Notes: generated by a model not told the origin, from the sequence alone. Positions 45,321 to 54,216 are shown, numbered from the stretch's first letter. The stretch: 64,000 nucleotides of DNA from Halovibrio variabilis (GCF_007991175.1 NZ_BJXV01000009.1:62001-126000), one strand, 5' to 3'. A program made the numbers and translations.

Positions 45321-46463
45321 TCAGCTCGGTGTCGGGGCATTTTCGGCGATCAGCCCTTCTTCCTTCAGCGCCTGCCAGAATTCGGCCGGGATATCGGCAT
45401 CCATCGAGGCGCGGTTTTCTCGTGCCTGAACGGCATTGCGCGCACCGGGAATGGTGGCGGCGACCACATCGGGCGCGGCGGTGAACTGCAAGGCGGCGGT
45501 GCGCAGATCGGTACCATGTTCATGTGCGATCGCGCTCAACCGATCACGCTGCTTCCAATATCCCTCGGGGATATCCTTGCTGTACATCCAGTAATGGGTT
45601 CCGGCAAGAAAGCCCGAGCCCAGCGGTGCGCCGATCACCAGCGATACGTCATTGTCGCGGCACTTCGGAAACAGGCGGTTCAAGGCATCTTCATGGTTGA
45701 TCAAGGTGTACTGCGTGGCCTGCAGAATTATATCCGGGTCAGCGTTATCAATGGCTGCAAGGCTCGGTTCGATGTCATTGACCCCCATTCCCCAGGCGCC
45801 GATGATACCTTCCTCGCGCATACGGGTTAGCTCAGGCATGGCCCCATCGGTGGCGGTCTTGAGATATTGCGTCCACTCCTCGCCCATGTCCTCGTTGCTG
45901 GGCGCCAGGTCATGAATGTAGACGATATCGATCTTGGGTAGCCCCAGGCGCTGAAGGCTATCCTCCACCGAGCGACGCACCCCGGCGGCGCTGTAGTCGT
46001 AGCGGTAATCGAAATTAAGTCTCCCTGCCCAGATACTGATATTGCTCGCCGAGGCATCCGGCACCAGTAGCCGCCCTACCTTGGTCGACAACACATAATC
46101 GCCGGGTGGCTTGTTATCCAGGAAATGCCCCATACGGCGCTCGGACAACCCCAAGCCGTACCAGGGCGAGGTGTCAAAATGGCGCACCCCGTTGTCCCAG
46201 CATGCCTCAAGCATGAGCCGGGCCTCGTCATCGGGCGTCACTCTGAACATGTTGCCAAGTTGGGTGCCACCCACGCCGAATTGGGCTTCCGGGGGAAACA
46301 GGCCGGAGGCGAGCGGCGGGTTACGAGGGAGTGCCGAGGCGCTGCTAGCGTTGGTGGCATTGTTCCCGCTGGTTCTATTGTCGGTAGCCAACAATGGCGG
46401 TGCTGCGGTGGCTGCGGCGGCAATGACTGCGCCGCTCAGAAATTCTCGACGATTCGGCATCAT
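45321..46463 (-). CDS. Tat-exported aldo/keto reductase
   Basis: A 380-residue protein. The N-terminus has a twin-arginine signal, NRREFLSGAVIAAAATAAPP, so it should be exported folded to the periplasm. The body is an aldo/keto reductase barrel: GVRHFDTSPWYGLGLSERRM (catalytic Asp and Tyr), YVLSTKVGRLL, LGLPKIDIVYIHDLA and the C-terminal ATIPGARNAVQARENRASM. Close relatives include L-fucose- and D-threo-aldose dehydrogenase types. Two adjacent Mets (46463 and 46460) are possible starts behind gggag; an in-frame extension to 46541 would displace the Tat motif. A periplasmic NAD(P)H-type reductase is unusual, since cofactor must be carried in. Confidence 0.85.
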   Translation of the reverse strand: MMPNRREFLSGAVIAAAATAAPPLLATDNRTSGNNATNASSASALPRNPPLASGLFPPEAQFGVGGTQLGNMFRVTPDDEARLMLEACWDNGVRHFDTSPWYGLGLSERRMGHFLDNKPPGDYVLSTKVGRLLVPDASASNISIWAGRLNFDYRYDYSAAGVRRSVEDSLQRLGLPKIDIVYIHDLAPSNEDMGEEWTQYLKTATDGAMPELTRMREEGIIGAWGMGVNDIEPSLAAIDNADPDIILQATQYTLINHEDALNRLFPKCRDNDVSLVIGAPLGSGFLAGTHYWMYSKDIPEGYWKQRDRLSAIAHEHGTDLRTAALQFTAAPDVVAATIPGARNAVQARENRASMDADIPAEFWQALKEEGLIAENAPTPS

Positions 46464-46537
46464 TTTTCTCCCTGACAAGAATAAAGAATAAGACTCCGTC
46501 GAGAATAAGACTGGAACAGGATCGTCAAACTCGCCAG

Positions 46538-47299
46538 TCATTGAGCAAGACGGTCATTGATATAGCGCTTCAGTTTAAGGGCGTCCTGAGCGCCGCAAGC
46601 CTGCTTGGTGTTATTGAAATAGATGTAGACATCCCGGCCGTTCTGAAGCTGCTCGACAACCCGCCGGGCTTCGGCAACCAGAAACTGCGACGAGTAACTC
46701 CCAGCGTAGTTATCGCCATGAAAGCGTAGATAAGTCCAGTCTGCGGTCATTACCCTGGGGTGATCCTCGAGCATGTCATGAATGCACAGCGCCGCGGCAT
46801 GCTTGCGCAGTACCTCGTAGACATCCTCGTTGAACCAGCTCGGATCACGCAACTCAACCACCCAGCGCCACTTTCCGGGCACCTGTTCCAAAAACGTATC
46901 CAGGCGCTCGGGTCGCACCCGCCACCTGGGCGGTAATTGCAGCAGAATCGGCCCAAGATGTTTTTCGAGCCGTTCAGCCACCTCGACAAAGGCCGGGATG
47001 CTCTTCTCAGGGTCCTTGAGTCGCTTGATATGGCTGCCGTAACGGCTGAACTTGAGGGCATATTCAAAGCCTTCCGGTGCTGCCTCGCGCCAGTTATCGA
47101 AGGTCTCGGCGGTGGGGAGATTGTAAAACGTATTATTGATTTCCACCGTATCGAACTGCTCGGCATAGTAATCGAACCATGCCTTTTGCGGCATGTCTTG
47201 CGGGTAGAAACGCCCTTTCCAATCACGGTATTGATACCCGGATGTGCCGAGGCGCAATCGACCCATCGGCGTTTTACTCTCTGCTGTCTGCTTGGTCAT
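46538..47299 (-). CDS. DUF72 family protein
   Basis: A 253-residue TIM-barrel-like DUF72 protein: LRLGTSGYQYRDWKGRFYPQ, FDTVEINNTFYNLPTAETFD, YALKFSRYGSHIKRLKDPEK, LGPILLQLPPRW, WVVELRDPSWF, TYLRFHGDNYAGSYS and YIYFNNTKQACGAQDALKL. The family is conserved and probably nuclease- or sugar-binding-like, but unproven. The ATG at 47299 has gggaag upstream; the longer frame to 47395 has no ribosome site. It is the first gene of a leftward run (DUF72, aldo/keto reductase, glutamate-cysteine ligase). Confidence 0.88.
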   Translation of the reverse strand: MTKQTAESKTPMGRLRLGTSGYQYRDWKGRFYPQDMPQKAWFDYYAEQFDTVEINNTFYNLPTAETFDNWREAAPEGFEYALKFSRYGSHIKRLKDPEKSIPAFVEVAERLEKHLGPILLQLPPRWRVRPERLDTFLEQVPGKWRWVVELRDPSWFNEDVYEVLRKHAAALCIHDMLEDHPRVMTADWTYLRFHGDNYAGSYSSQFLVAEARRVVEQLQNGRDVYIYFNNTKQACGAQDALKLKRYINDRLAQ

Positions 47300-47601
47300 G
47301 GGATACTTCCCGTAAAAACCGAATAAAAAACGAGTATAGTGGCCGATGGACCATTGCAAATGAGCATGGGTCAAACTTTGATAAGTATTGGTCACTTCGT
47401 TGGAGTAAGGGTCACGTTATCCAAGACGCAGGCCCAGCCAGCCGTTCAAGCGCCGATTTCTAGATCAGACTTTATCAGCCTATTTCTATGAAATAGTATG
47501 GATCTTCTACTCTCACCCGATTACTTCTCCCTGCTTGGCGGCGCTGCCTTGCTTGACTAGGCTGACTGAATAATCAGCAGATTCAAGCTCAAGGAAAGGC
47601 G
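47300..47601. promoter_or_regulatory. Divergent DUF72/ligD intergenic region
   Basis: About 300 bp between divergent DUF72 and ligD, so it should carry promoters for both directions. No operator or small gene is clear. The right part (47470-47520) is AT-richer, and aaggaaagg precedes the ligD start. Confidence 0.4.
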
Positions 47602-50217
47602 ATGGCAAAGCTCAAGGAATACCGCCGCAAGCGTAACTTCAAAAGCACCCCCGAGCCCGCTGGGGAACATGACGATAACGGTTCCGAGCATGGGGCATCT
47701 GGAAATGGCACTGCTGGAAACAGCTTCGTGGTGCATAAACATGCGGCGAGCCACGACCATTTCGACCTGCGGCTAGAGCAGCAGGGCGTGCTGCGCAGCT
47801 GGGCGCTGCCCAAGGGCCCCAGCCTTGAACCCGGTGAAAAACGCCTGGCGATACAGGTGGAAGATCATCCTTTGGAGTACGCCGATTTCGAGGGCGTGAT
47901 TCCCGAGGATGCTTACGGCGGTGGTACTGTGATGATCTGGGACCGAGGCGAATGGAAGCCACACGGCGAACAGAAGGAAGGTCACCTCAATGTTGAACTC
48001 AATGGGGGAAGGCTCAAAGGCCGCTGGACGCTGACTCGCATGAAAGGCGGCAAGGGAAAAGAGGCAAAGGATGATAAACAGTGGTTGATGATAAAACGCA
48101 GCGATGAAAATCAGCGCGACAAGCCCGAGGTCAGTATCGATGAAGACAGCAGCATCGTATCCGGGCTCAGCATGGCCCAGATCGCTGAGGACCGCGATAC
48201 AAGCTGGACCTCACAAGATGACCGAAGCAACGAAAATAAAAGCAGCGAAGCGTCCATCCCCGACCCCGGTTCGCTGAAAGGTGCCCACCGCGCCGACCTT
48301 CCTAGCAAGATCAGTCCGCAACTCGCCACGCTCGTTCACGAAACCCCGGATGCCGACACATGGATTCACGAAGTGAAACTCGACGGCTATCGCATCCTGG
48401 CCCGTATCGAAAACGCTGAAATACGCCTGATTACCCGCAATGGCAAGGATTGGTCGGACCGCCTCCCCCGACTTGCCGAATTATTGACACAGCTGCCGGT
48501 GAAATCCGCCTTGATTGATGGCGAGGTAGTGGCGCTGGACAAAGAGGGCACCAGCAGTTTTCGCTATCTACAGGAAGCAATGAGCAACAAAGAGACAGAG
48601 GATCTCGTCTATCAGGTGTTCGACCTGCCCTACCTGGAAGGCTACGACCTGAAAAAGGTACCGCTTATCGAGCGCAAGCACGCCCTTGCGCAATTACTGA
48701 AAGCCGGTGGTTTCAAGAGCAACAGCCAAATACGCTACTCCGAGCATACCGACACCCAGGGGTCGGCTTTCTATCAAAAAGCCTGCCGGATCGGGCTTGA
48801 AGGCATCATCAGCAAACGCGCCTCGAGCCACTACCAGGAAAAGCGCAGCAAGGACTGGCTCAAGTCCAAGTGCGTCATTCAGGAGGAATTTATCGTCGGT
48901 GGCTACACCGACCCCCAAGGCTCACGCAGCGGTTTCGGGTCGCTATTGATGGGAGCCTTCGATAAAGACGACCGGCTTGAGTATGCCGGACGTGTGGGAA
49001 CCGGTTTTAGTAGCCTGCAGCTCGAATCACTGAGCGCCACTCTCCAGAAGCTGGAAACGTCTCGCTCGCCGTTCAATGCCCCGGTGCCTGATCAAGATTC
49101 CATCCATTGGGTACGCCCGGAACTGGTGATTGATGTGGAGTTCACTCAGCGCACGCGGGATGGGCGTTTACGTCATCCGTCATTTCGTGGACTGCGCGAA
49201 GATCGCAACCCGCAGGAAATTCGCATGAGCCGCAAAAAACCGAGTGCCGCCACTCCCTCGAACGGTAAGCCATCCGAAACCAAACTTTCAGATCAACGCC
49301 GTACGCAAAGACGAGCCAGCAAGGATGAAACCGAAGTACTCGGTGTGCGGCTCACCCATCCCGATCGTATCCTGTTTCCCGAGCAAGGCCTGACCAAGCT
49401 CGATCTGGCCCGCTACTACGAGAATATTCAGGACTGGATACTGCCGCACCTGGCTCGACGACCCCTCTCGCTGGTGCGTTGCCCGCAAGGGCGCACGGAT
49501 GAATGCTTTTTTCAGAAGCATCCCCGCAGTGCCATTCCCGACAGTGTGCCGCGTGTGAAAATCTCGGAAAAACAAGGCAACGCCGACTACCTCTATGTCG
49601 AGTCGGCCGCGGACCTGGTGGGTCTGGTTCAGGCCGGCGCCTTGGAAATTCATCCGTGGGGGAGCCATATTGATGACGTCGAACACCCGGACATTCTGGT
49701 TTTCGACCTCGACCCTTCTCCAGGCGTGAACTGGAAGGAGATCCTGCGCGTGGCCAGCACGCTTCGCGACCGCCTGGAATCACTCGGCATGCAAAGCTTC
49801 GTGCGCACCACCGGTGGCAAGGGAATTCACCTGGTCGTGCCGCTGGTGCCCGAGGCCGACTGGGAGCAGGCCAAAGCCTTTGCCAGGGCGGTGGCGCAAT
49901 TGCATGCCAGTGATGATCCTGAACGCCTGACCACCCAGACATCCAAGACCAAGCGCGAAGGCCTGCTGTTCATCGACTACTTGCGCAATGGGCGAGGCAA
50001 CACAGCGGTAGCCTCCTACTCCGTACGAGCACGCCAAGGCGCACCCGTCGCCGTGCCGGTACGTTGGGATGAACTCAATGCCGCCCTGCGTGCCGACCGC
50101 TACAGCGTCTCGAACCTGCGCCGGCGCCTGGCGGCACTACGAGAAGATCCTTGGGAAGGTTTTCTGGATGCTGCGCGCCCGATCAATACCCAGCTGCTCA
50201 AGGCGGTGGGGCTCTAG
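47602..50217 (+). CDS. ligD: Multifunctional DNA ligase D
   Basis: An 871-residue LigD with all three modules: 3'-phosphoesterase first (FVVHKHAASHDHFDLRLEQQ near 43, then EDHPLEYADFEGVIPEDAYG), ATP-dependent ligase in the middle (WIHEVKLDGYRILARI, nucleotidyl Lys near 258; LDGEVVALD-like LIDGEVVALDKEG; LEGIISKRASS), and a primase-type polymerase at the end (VRLTHPDRILFPEQGLTKLD, VFDLDPSPGVNW with the catalytic Asp pair near 701-703, FVRTTGGKGIHLVVPL). LigD seals and fills double-strand breaks with Ku. No ku gene lies in the window, so the partner must be elsewhere or absent. The ATG follows aaggaaagg. It is the only rightward gene of the segment. Confidence 0.95.
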   Translation: MAKLKEYRRKRNFKSTPEPAGEHDDNGSEHGASGNGTAGNSFVVHKHAASHDHFDLRLEQQGVLRSWALPKGPSLEPGEKRLAIQVEDHPLEYADFEGVIPEDAYGGGTVMIWDRGEWKPHGEQKEGHLNVELNGGRLKGRWTLTRMKGGKGKEAKDDKQWLMIKRSDENQRDKPEVSIDEDSSIVSGLSMAQIAEDRDTSWTSQDDRSNENKSSEASIPDPGSLKGAHRADLPSKISPQLATLVHETPDADTWIHEVKLDGYRILARIENAEIRLITRNGKDWSDRLPRLAELLTQLPVKSALIDGEVVALDKEGTSSFRYLQEAMSNKETEDLVYQVFDLPYLEGYDLKKVPLIERKHALAQLLKAGGFKSNSQIRYSEHTDTQGSAFYQKACRIGLEGIISKRASSHYQEKRSKDWLKSKCVIQEEFIVGGYTDPQGSRSGFGSLLMGAFDKDDRLEYAGRVGTGFSSLQLESLSATLQKLETSRSPFNAPVPDQDSIHWVRPELVIDVEFTQRTRDGRLRHPSFRGLREDRNPQEIRMSRKKPSAATPSNGKPSETKLSDQRRTQRRASKDETEVLGVRLTHPDRILFPEQGLTKLDLARYYENIQDWILPHLARRPLSLVRCPQGRTDECFFQKHPRSAIPDSVPRVKISEKQGNADYLYVESAADLVGLVQAGALEIHPWGSHIDDVEHPDILVFDLDPSPGVNWKEILRVASTLRDRLESLGMQSFVRTTGGKGIHLVVPLVPEADWEQAKAFARAVAQLHASDDPERLTTQTSKTKREGLLFIDYLRNGRGNTAVASYSVRARQGAPVAVPVRWDELNAALRADRYSVSNLRRRLAALREDPWEGFLDAARPINTQLLKAVGL

Positions 50218-50218
50218 G

Positions 50219-50302
50219 GTCGGTTGGCGGCAAAAGACCCTGACGCTATTTGGCTATATCCCAGGCATTATTTACGCCTTCTACGTCATCCTAAAGTATT
50301 AG
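50219..50302 (+). pseudogene. Truncated YqaE/Pmp3 family remnant
   Basis: Just after the ligD stop, in another frame, the text reads RVGWRQKTLTLFGYIPGII followed by YAFYVILKY and a stop at 50302. The segment TLFGYIPGIIYAFYVI is the second membrane helix and C-terminus of the small YqaE/Pmp3 (UPF0057) membrane proteins. The first helix and start codon are missing, and the residues usually between VG and LTL are shortened, so this is a 5'-truncated and internally deleted remnant. It is directly abutted by ligD, suggesting that a deletion or insertion joined them. Confidence 0.65.
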
Positions 50303-50332
50303 GCAGCACCAGGTATAACGTGATCGAACATG

Positions 50333-50368
50333 AAAAAAGAAAGGCGTCACTCACCTGCAGCGACGCCT
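50333..50368 (-). terminator. Rho-independent terminator of the DUF2267 gene
   Basis: On the minus strand aggcgtc and gacgcct (plus-strand arms 50342-50348 and 50362-50368) form a 7-bp stem with a 13-nt loop, followed by TTTCTTTTTT. It lies ~60 nt beyond the DUF2267 stop. Confidence 0.75.
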
Positions 50369-50427
50369 GAATCTCAAAAGTATTACCCAGCCGCTTCAAA
50401 AAAGCAAAAGCTCAGGTTATGGCCTGC

Positions 50428-50877
50428 TTACACCGGCCGCTCTCGCCACAACTGGGCAATATCCGGAGGCAACTGGCTGGCGACATCCTCAGCTTCGCCT
50501 TCGCTGATTTGGGCGCGTACCGTGGCGAATACCCGGCGGGAGATCGACTCCGCCTCTTCCGGGCTGGCTTCAAGGTCCGAGGCGACCATTTCAATGAACT
50601 CTTCCTTGCCGAAGCGTTGCGGGGCCGAGCTTTTATCGATTCCGCTATGGTCGAGTAGCTCCCGCAGCTTCAGGGGGAGCTGGGCTTCCATCTTGCTGGT
50701 TTCAGTAGGCTGAATACGTTTTTCCAAGGCACCCAACACCGCCACGGTGGCCCTTTCCGCCTCTTCCTGGCTGATATCGCCGGGCGTGCATAGCTCATTG
50801 AGAAAGTGGTGATAGGTATTAGCGGTGCGCGCTTCATGACGCTGATTTTGCTGCTCTGTTTTAGGTTGATTGGCCAT
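50428..50877 (-). CDS. DUF2267 family protein
   Basis: A 149-residue acidic, soluble, helical protein with two similar halves: the segment ISQEEAERATVAVLGALEKR and the later ASPEEAESISRRVFATVRAQ, typical of DUF2267. The middle reads QLPLKLRELLDHSGIDKSS and the end QLPPDIAQLWRERPV. No function is established. I chose the ATG at 50877, with gggagga 9 nt upstream. It is the last coding gene before the right-hand boundary repeat. Relatives often lie among general-stress genes, which fits its neighbours here. Confidence 0.85.
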   Translation of the reverse strand: MANQPKTEQQNQRHEARTANTYHHFLNELCTPGDISQEEAERATVAVLGALEKRIQPTETSKMEAQLPLKLRELLDHSGIDKSSAPQRFGKEEFIEMVASDLEASPEEAESISRRVFATVRAQISEGEAEDVASQLPPDIAQLWRERPV

Positions 50878-51088
50878 CTCTGACGTTCCTCCCTGGTTCG
50901 AAACACTAAACCTGACGTACATTCAGCAGCGGGAAGCGAAAAACCGAGGGTCGCTGTGCCGCTTACGCTCCCGCGACTCTTCAGAGTGTGGTAAAGGTTC
51001 CCGCAATAGGGCAAGCATTCAGTGCATGTTCGGTGTATTTTTTTGCAATACATGAAGATGGAGGGTTCATCCATAGCCACTTCAGGGA

Positions 51089-51194
51089 AGCTAACGCTCC
51101 AGGGTATGACTCAAAACGCCCATGTAGCGTAAACACCCGTTACCAGTGAATGTTACCTCTATATTTTAGCAACGCTATTTTATGACACAGTAGA
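51089..51194 (+). repeat. Boundary repeat, right copy (plus orientation)
   Basis: The plus-strand partner of 42272-42391: starts agctaacgct, contains ggtatgactcaaa, ccatgtagcgt, acctctatatt, attttatg, and ends cacagtaga, 5 nt before the DUF411 stop codon. The two copies are inverted relative to each other and both point away from the 8.7-kb segment they enclose. No third copy was found in the window. Confidence 0.85.
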
Positions 51195-51199
51195 ACGAC

Positions 51200-51649
<450 letters not shown>

Positions 51650-51727
51650 GGAAAAACTCCTTCATCAGCACTGTACAAGAACAGACCATCACCCTATCTT
51701 AGCTGGGTTTACCGGTCGGAGAAACCA

Positions 51728-52798
51728 GTGGATTCACTAACACAAGCCGCACTGGGTGCGGCCGTTGGCGGTGCCGTACTGGGCCGTCGTTTGGGCCGCA
51801 AAGCCGTACTGATTGGTGCTGTGCTGGGCACCCTACCCGATCTTGATGTGGTGTTGGATTACGGCGATGCGGTGGCGAATGTTACCGAGCACCGCGGTTT
51901 TAGCCACTCGCTGTTTGTGCTGGCGGGTTTGGCCACGCTGCTGGCGCTGCTGTGCGCCCGCTTCGCCCCCGCGCGGGACATTTCGCTACCCCGCTGGTGG
52001 TGTTTTTTTGCGCTAATACTCATGACCCACCCTTTGCTGGATGCACTGACTACGTACGGTACCCAGCTGTTTTGGCCACTGAAAGTGGCGCCCGCGGCAT
52101 GGCCGATTATTTTTATTATCGACCCGTTTTATACCCTTACGCTGCTCGTTGCCTTGGGGGTTGCTGTCGCCACCCAGCGGGTACGTCAGGCCTGCTCATG
52201 GGGATTAGCCATCACCTGTGTTTATTTGCTAATAGCGGCGGGCGCCAAGACAGTGATTGAGCAGCGCCTGGACCCTGTGCTGGCGGAACAAGGCCTGGAA
52301 GAAGCCCCACTACTGATACAGCCGACCCCGTTCAATATCGTGCTTTGGCGTGCCACGGTGGTTGACGGTGATCGCTATTATGAAAGCCTGATCAGCCTAT
52401 TCGATGGCGATCATGTGCCGCGACTTGAGCCGTTAATGCGTAACGCCGACTTTGAAGCGGTCGCTTTATCCAGCCTGCAAGGACAACGCCTAGCCTGGTT
52501 TGCAGGCTCTTTCCTGCGCTATGAAACCCGTCAGTTGAACGGCCAGGAAACCCTCATCGCCACCGATATTCGGCTGGGCTTTCCGGGCTTTCATCCGTTT
52601 AGCTTTACCCTGGCGAGCTTGGAGAATGAACACTGGGAACCGCTTGCGGTCAGCCAACAGGTGGAAAGCTCGCGAGGTATTGATTGGCAGACGCTAGCAC
52701 GGCTGGCGTCACGAGCCGCGGGCAATACCTCGGCCCTATGCGCCAGCGACTTTGTGGCCCAGAAGTGGCGCATCGAGCCTGTGATTTATGGCTGCTGA
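51728..52798 (+). CDS. DUF457/YdjM-type membrane metal-dependent hydrolase
   Basis: A 356-residue inner-membrane protein. The N-terminal half has the DUF457 pattern: SLTQAALGAAVGGAVLGRRL, TLPDLDVVLDYGD, VTEHRGFSHSLFVLAGLATL (His/Asp metal site) and THPLLDALTTYGTQLF; several membrane helices run to about 200. The C-terminal half is a soluble, probably periplasmic region without known motifs. The GTG at 51728 has ggag 7 nt upstream and removes an odd polar extension; the first codons lie divergent from DUF411. The substrate is not known. Confidence 0.82.
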   Translation: MDSLTQAALGAAVGGAVLGRRLGRKAVLIGAVLGTLPDLDVVLDYGDAVANVTEHRGFSHSLFVLAGLATLLALLCARFAPARDISLPRWWCFFALILMTHPLLDALTTYGTQLFWPLKVAPAAWPIIFIIDPFYTLTLLVALGVAVATQRVRQACSWGLAITCVYLLIAAGAKTVIEQRLDPVLAEQGLEEAPLLIQPTPFNIVLWRATVVDGDRYYESLISLFDGDHVPRLEPLMRNADFEAVALSSLQGQRLAWFAGSFLRYETRQLNGQETLIATDIRLGFPGFHPFSFTLASLENEHWEPLAVSQQVESSRGIDWQTLARLASRAAGNTSALCASDFVAQKWRIEPVIYGC

Positions 52799-52813
52799 GC
52801 GCGCTGACGCCAC

Positions 52814-53542
52814 TCAGGGGGCAATACCTTGGCCGCAGCCACTATATTGATCGCCGCCATAGGTCAGCGTGACGCGGGCAGGGAAAGGCTTGCCGCTCAT
52901 GTTGTCAAAACAGGCACCGGCTTCAATACGCACGCGGAAAAAGGGCGCCACGTCAGCATTTTCAATCACTACCCGGCCTGCCTCATTATCCATCACGCTG
53001 ACCATATAGGGCAGTTCAATGGTCTCTTCCCCGTAGTTTGTCTGCATGGTCAGCGTCGGCGTATCGTTGGCTAATGCGACTGACCAGCCCGGCTCGTTGC
53101 CCTGACCAAAAAACATCACCCCGGGCTTCTCCGCGCGGGTTAACGCATCGCGTTGCTCAGCCAGCGAGCACTTCAGCTGACCGCGCGGCGTTTCCACGCG
53201 CGCCTTGTCACCCCGGTTCCAGAAGCTGATCTCACCGTCTTGGTAGCGGGCGCCGCTGGCTACGACCGCTTGGGGTAGCCGCCAGGCGCCGTGCAGCGAC
53301 CACAGGCGCAGATCGTTGGCATTGGTGGCGGTGACTAAGTGTTGCTGAGCAGGCTCGCAGTGCCAGGCGGAAAAGCGCTGTGCCGAACCAGGAAACAGCG
53401 CCGAGGGCAGCAAGGGTGCCCGGTTTTCCAGCGCGGTCTGATTGGTCACTGCTGTTTCTGTGGCAGGCGTTGCTGCACAGCCCGTGAGTACCGCGACGAA
53501 GCCGGTGGCAACCACTGCGCCGACTCTTTTTTTTACGCCCAT
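52814..53542 (-). CDS. MliC/COG3650-type lipoprotein
   Basis: A 242-residue lipoprotein: signal VGAVVATGFVAVLTGCAATP (lipobox Cys near 22). The middle region (ARYQDGEISFWNRGDKARVE, LKCSLAEQRDAL) resembles the MliC lysozyme-inhibitor fold, and VMFFGQGNEPGWSVALAND with the C-terminal VTLTYGGDQYSGCGQ is the COG3650 signature. It probably sits in the outer membrane and may protect against lysozyme-like attack (inference). It is convergent with the DUF457 gene. Its ribosome site (agggg) lies against the 15-bp tandem repeat array upstream. Confidence 0.8.
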   Translation of the reverse strand: MGVKKRVGAVVATGFVAVLTGCAATPATETAVTNQTALENRAPLLPSALFPGSAQRFSAWHCEPAQQHLVTATNANDLRLWSLHGAWRLPQAVVASGARYQDGEISFWNRGDKARVETPRGQLKCSLAEQRDALTRAEKPGVMFFGQGNEPGWSVALANDTPTLTMQTNYGEETIELPYMVSVMDNEAGRVVIENADVAPFFRVRIEAGACFDNMSGKPFPARVTLTYGGDQYSGCGQGIAP

Positions 53543-53557
53543 GTTTTTAAGCCCCTG

Positions 53558-53677
53558 TTTTTAAGACTGATGCTTTTAAGACTGATGCTTTTAAGACTGA
53601 TACTTTTAAGACTGATGCTTTTAAGACCAATGCTTTTAAGACCAATGCTTTTAAGACCAATGCTTTTAAGTCCAATG
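53558..53677. repeat. 15-bp tandem repeat, eight units
   Basis: Eight head-to-tail 15-mers of the form ttttaagactgatgc (four units, one with gatac) then ttttaagaccaatgc (three) and ttttaagtccaatgc; a more diverged unit (tttttaagcccctg) lies just left of the array. The array starts 16 bp upstream of the lipoprotein ATG, so it lies in the 5' leader of that gene, and ends 26 bp before the DUF3087 gene's stop. Confidence 0.95.
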
Positions 53678-53703
53678 CTTTACGGCATTGCTGGCGGTAT
53701 TGC

Positions 53704-54216
53704 TTAGCCACGTTTAAAGGCTTGCAGGTCTTGTGTATCAACACTTTCCACCTCCGGTGGCAGGCCCATCTCTTCGCGTTTTATTTTTACCTGCATTTTT
53801 TCCGCTAGCCGCTCGGCATCATCGTCGGTAGTGCGTCCGTTCAATTCCGCCAACTGGGCCATGCCCTGGTGGTAGAAGGTGAGCAGATCCAGCGCCGTGC
53901 GATTATCCTCTGCTACCGCTTTGCGCAGTTGAGAAAGATAACCGCTGACTTGCGATAGGTGGTGTTTAAGCTGCCAGACATAGCGTAATTCCGTCATCCA
54001 GGGGCGCTCACGCAGTGCGGCAAATAGCGCGCTGGTGGCCAACAGCCCAAGTAGCACGCCTAAACCGTTCAACCACAGGCTACTGCCGAAGGTTGAGGTG
54101 AGTAGCATGGAAAATAGCAGACCAAAAATAATCAGCTGCGCCGCCATGGCAAAGCTTATCATGCGGGCTTTGCGGCGGTAGGTCGCGGGGTCGTGATGCT
54201 CTAAGGTAAATACCAT
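53704..54216 (-). CDS. DUF3087 family membrane protein
   Basis: A 170-residue protein with two adjacent N-terminal membrane helices (MISFAMAAQLIIFGLLFSML and LWLNGLGVLLGLLATSALFA) and a cytoplasmic helical tail (ELRYVWQLKHHLSQVSGYLS, ALDLLTFYHQGMAQLAELNG). This matches my memory of DUF3087, a family without known role. The ATG at 54216 has gagg 6 nt upstream; ATG codons at 54231 and 54228 are alternatives. The 15-bp array lies between it and the lipoprotein gene, both leftward. Confidence 0.75.
   Translation of the reverse strand: MVFTLEHHDPATYRRKARMISFAMAAQLIIFGLLFSMLLTSTFGSSLWLNGLGVLLGLLATSALFAALRERPWMTELRYVWQLKHHLSQVSGYLSQLRKAVAEDNRTALDLLTFYHQGMAQLAELNGRTTDDDAERLAEKMQVKIKREEMGLPPEVESVDTQDLQAFKRG

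Noticed and set aside
53558..53677. Possible CRISPR array
   Set aside because: Units are contiguous 15-mers with no spacers, and no cas gene is in the window.
53547..53744. Minus-strand frame encoding repeated VLKAS/VLKAL pentapeptides
   Set aside because: It is simply the translation of the 15-bp tandem array; its GTG start lies inside the DUF3087 gene and has no ribosome site.
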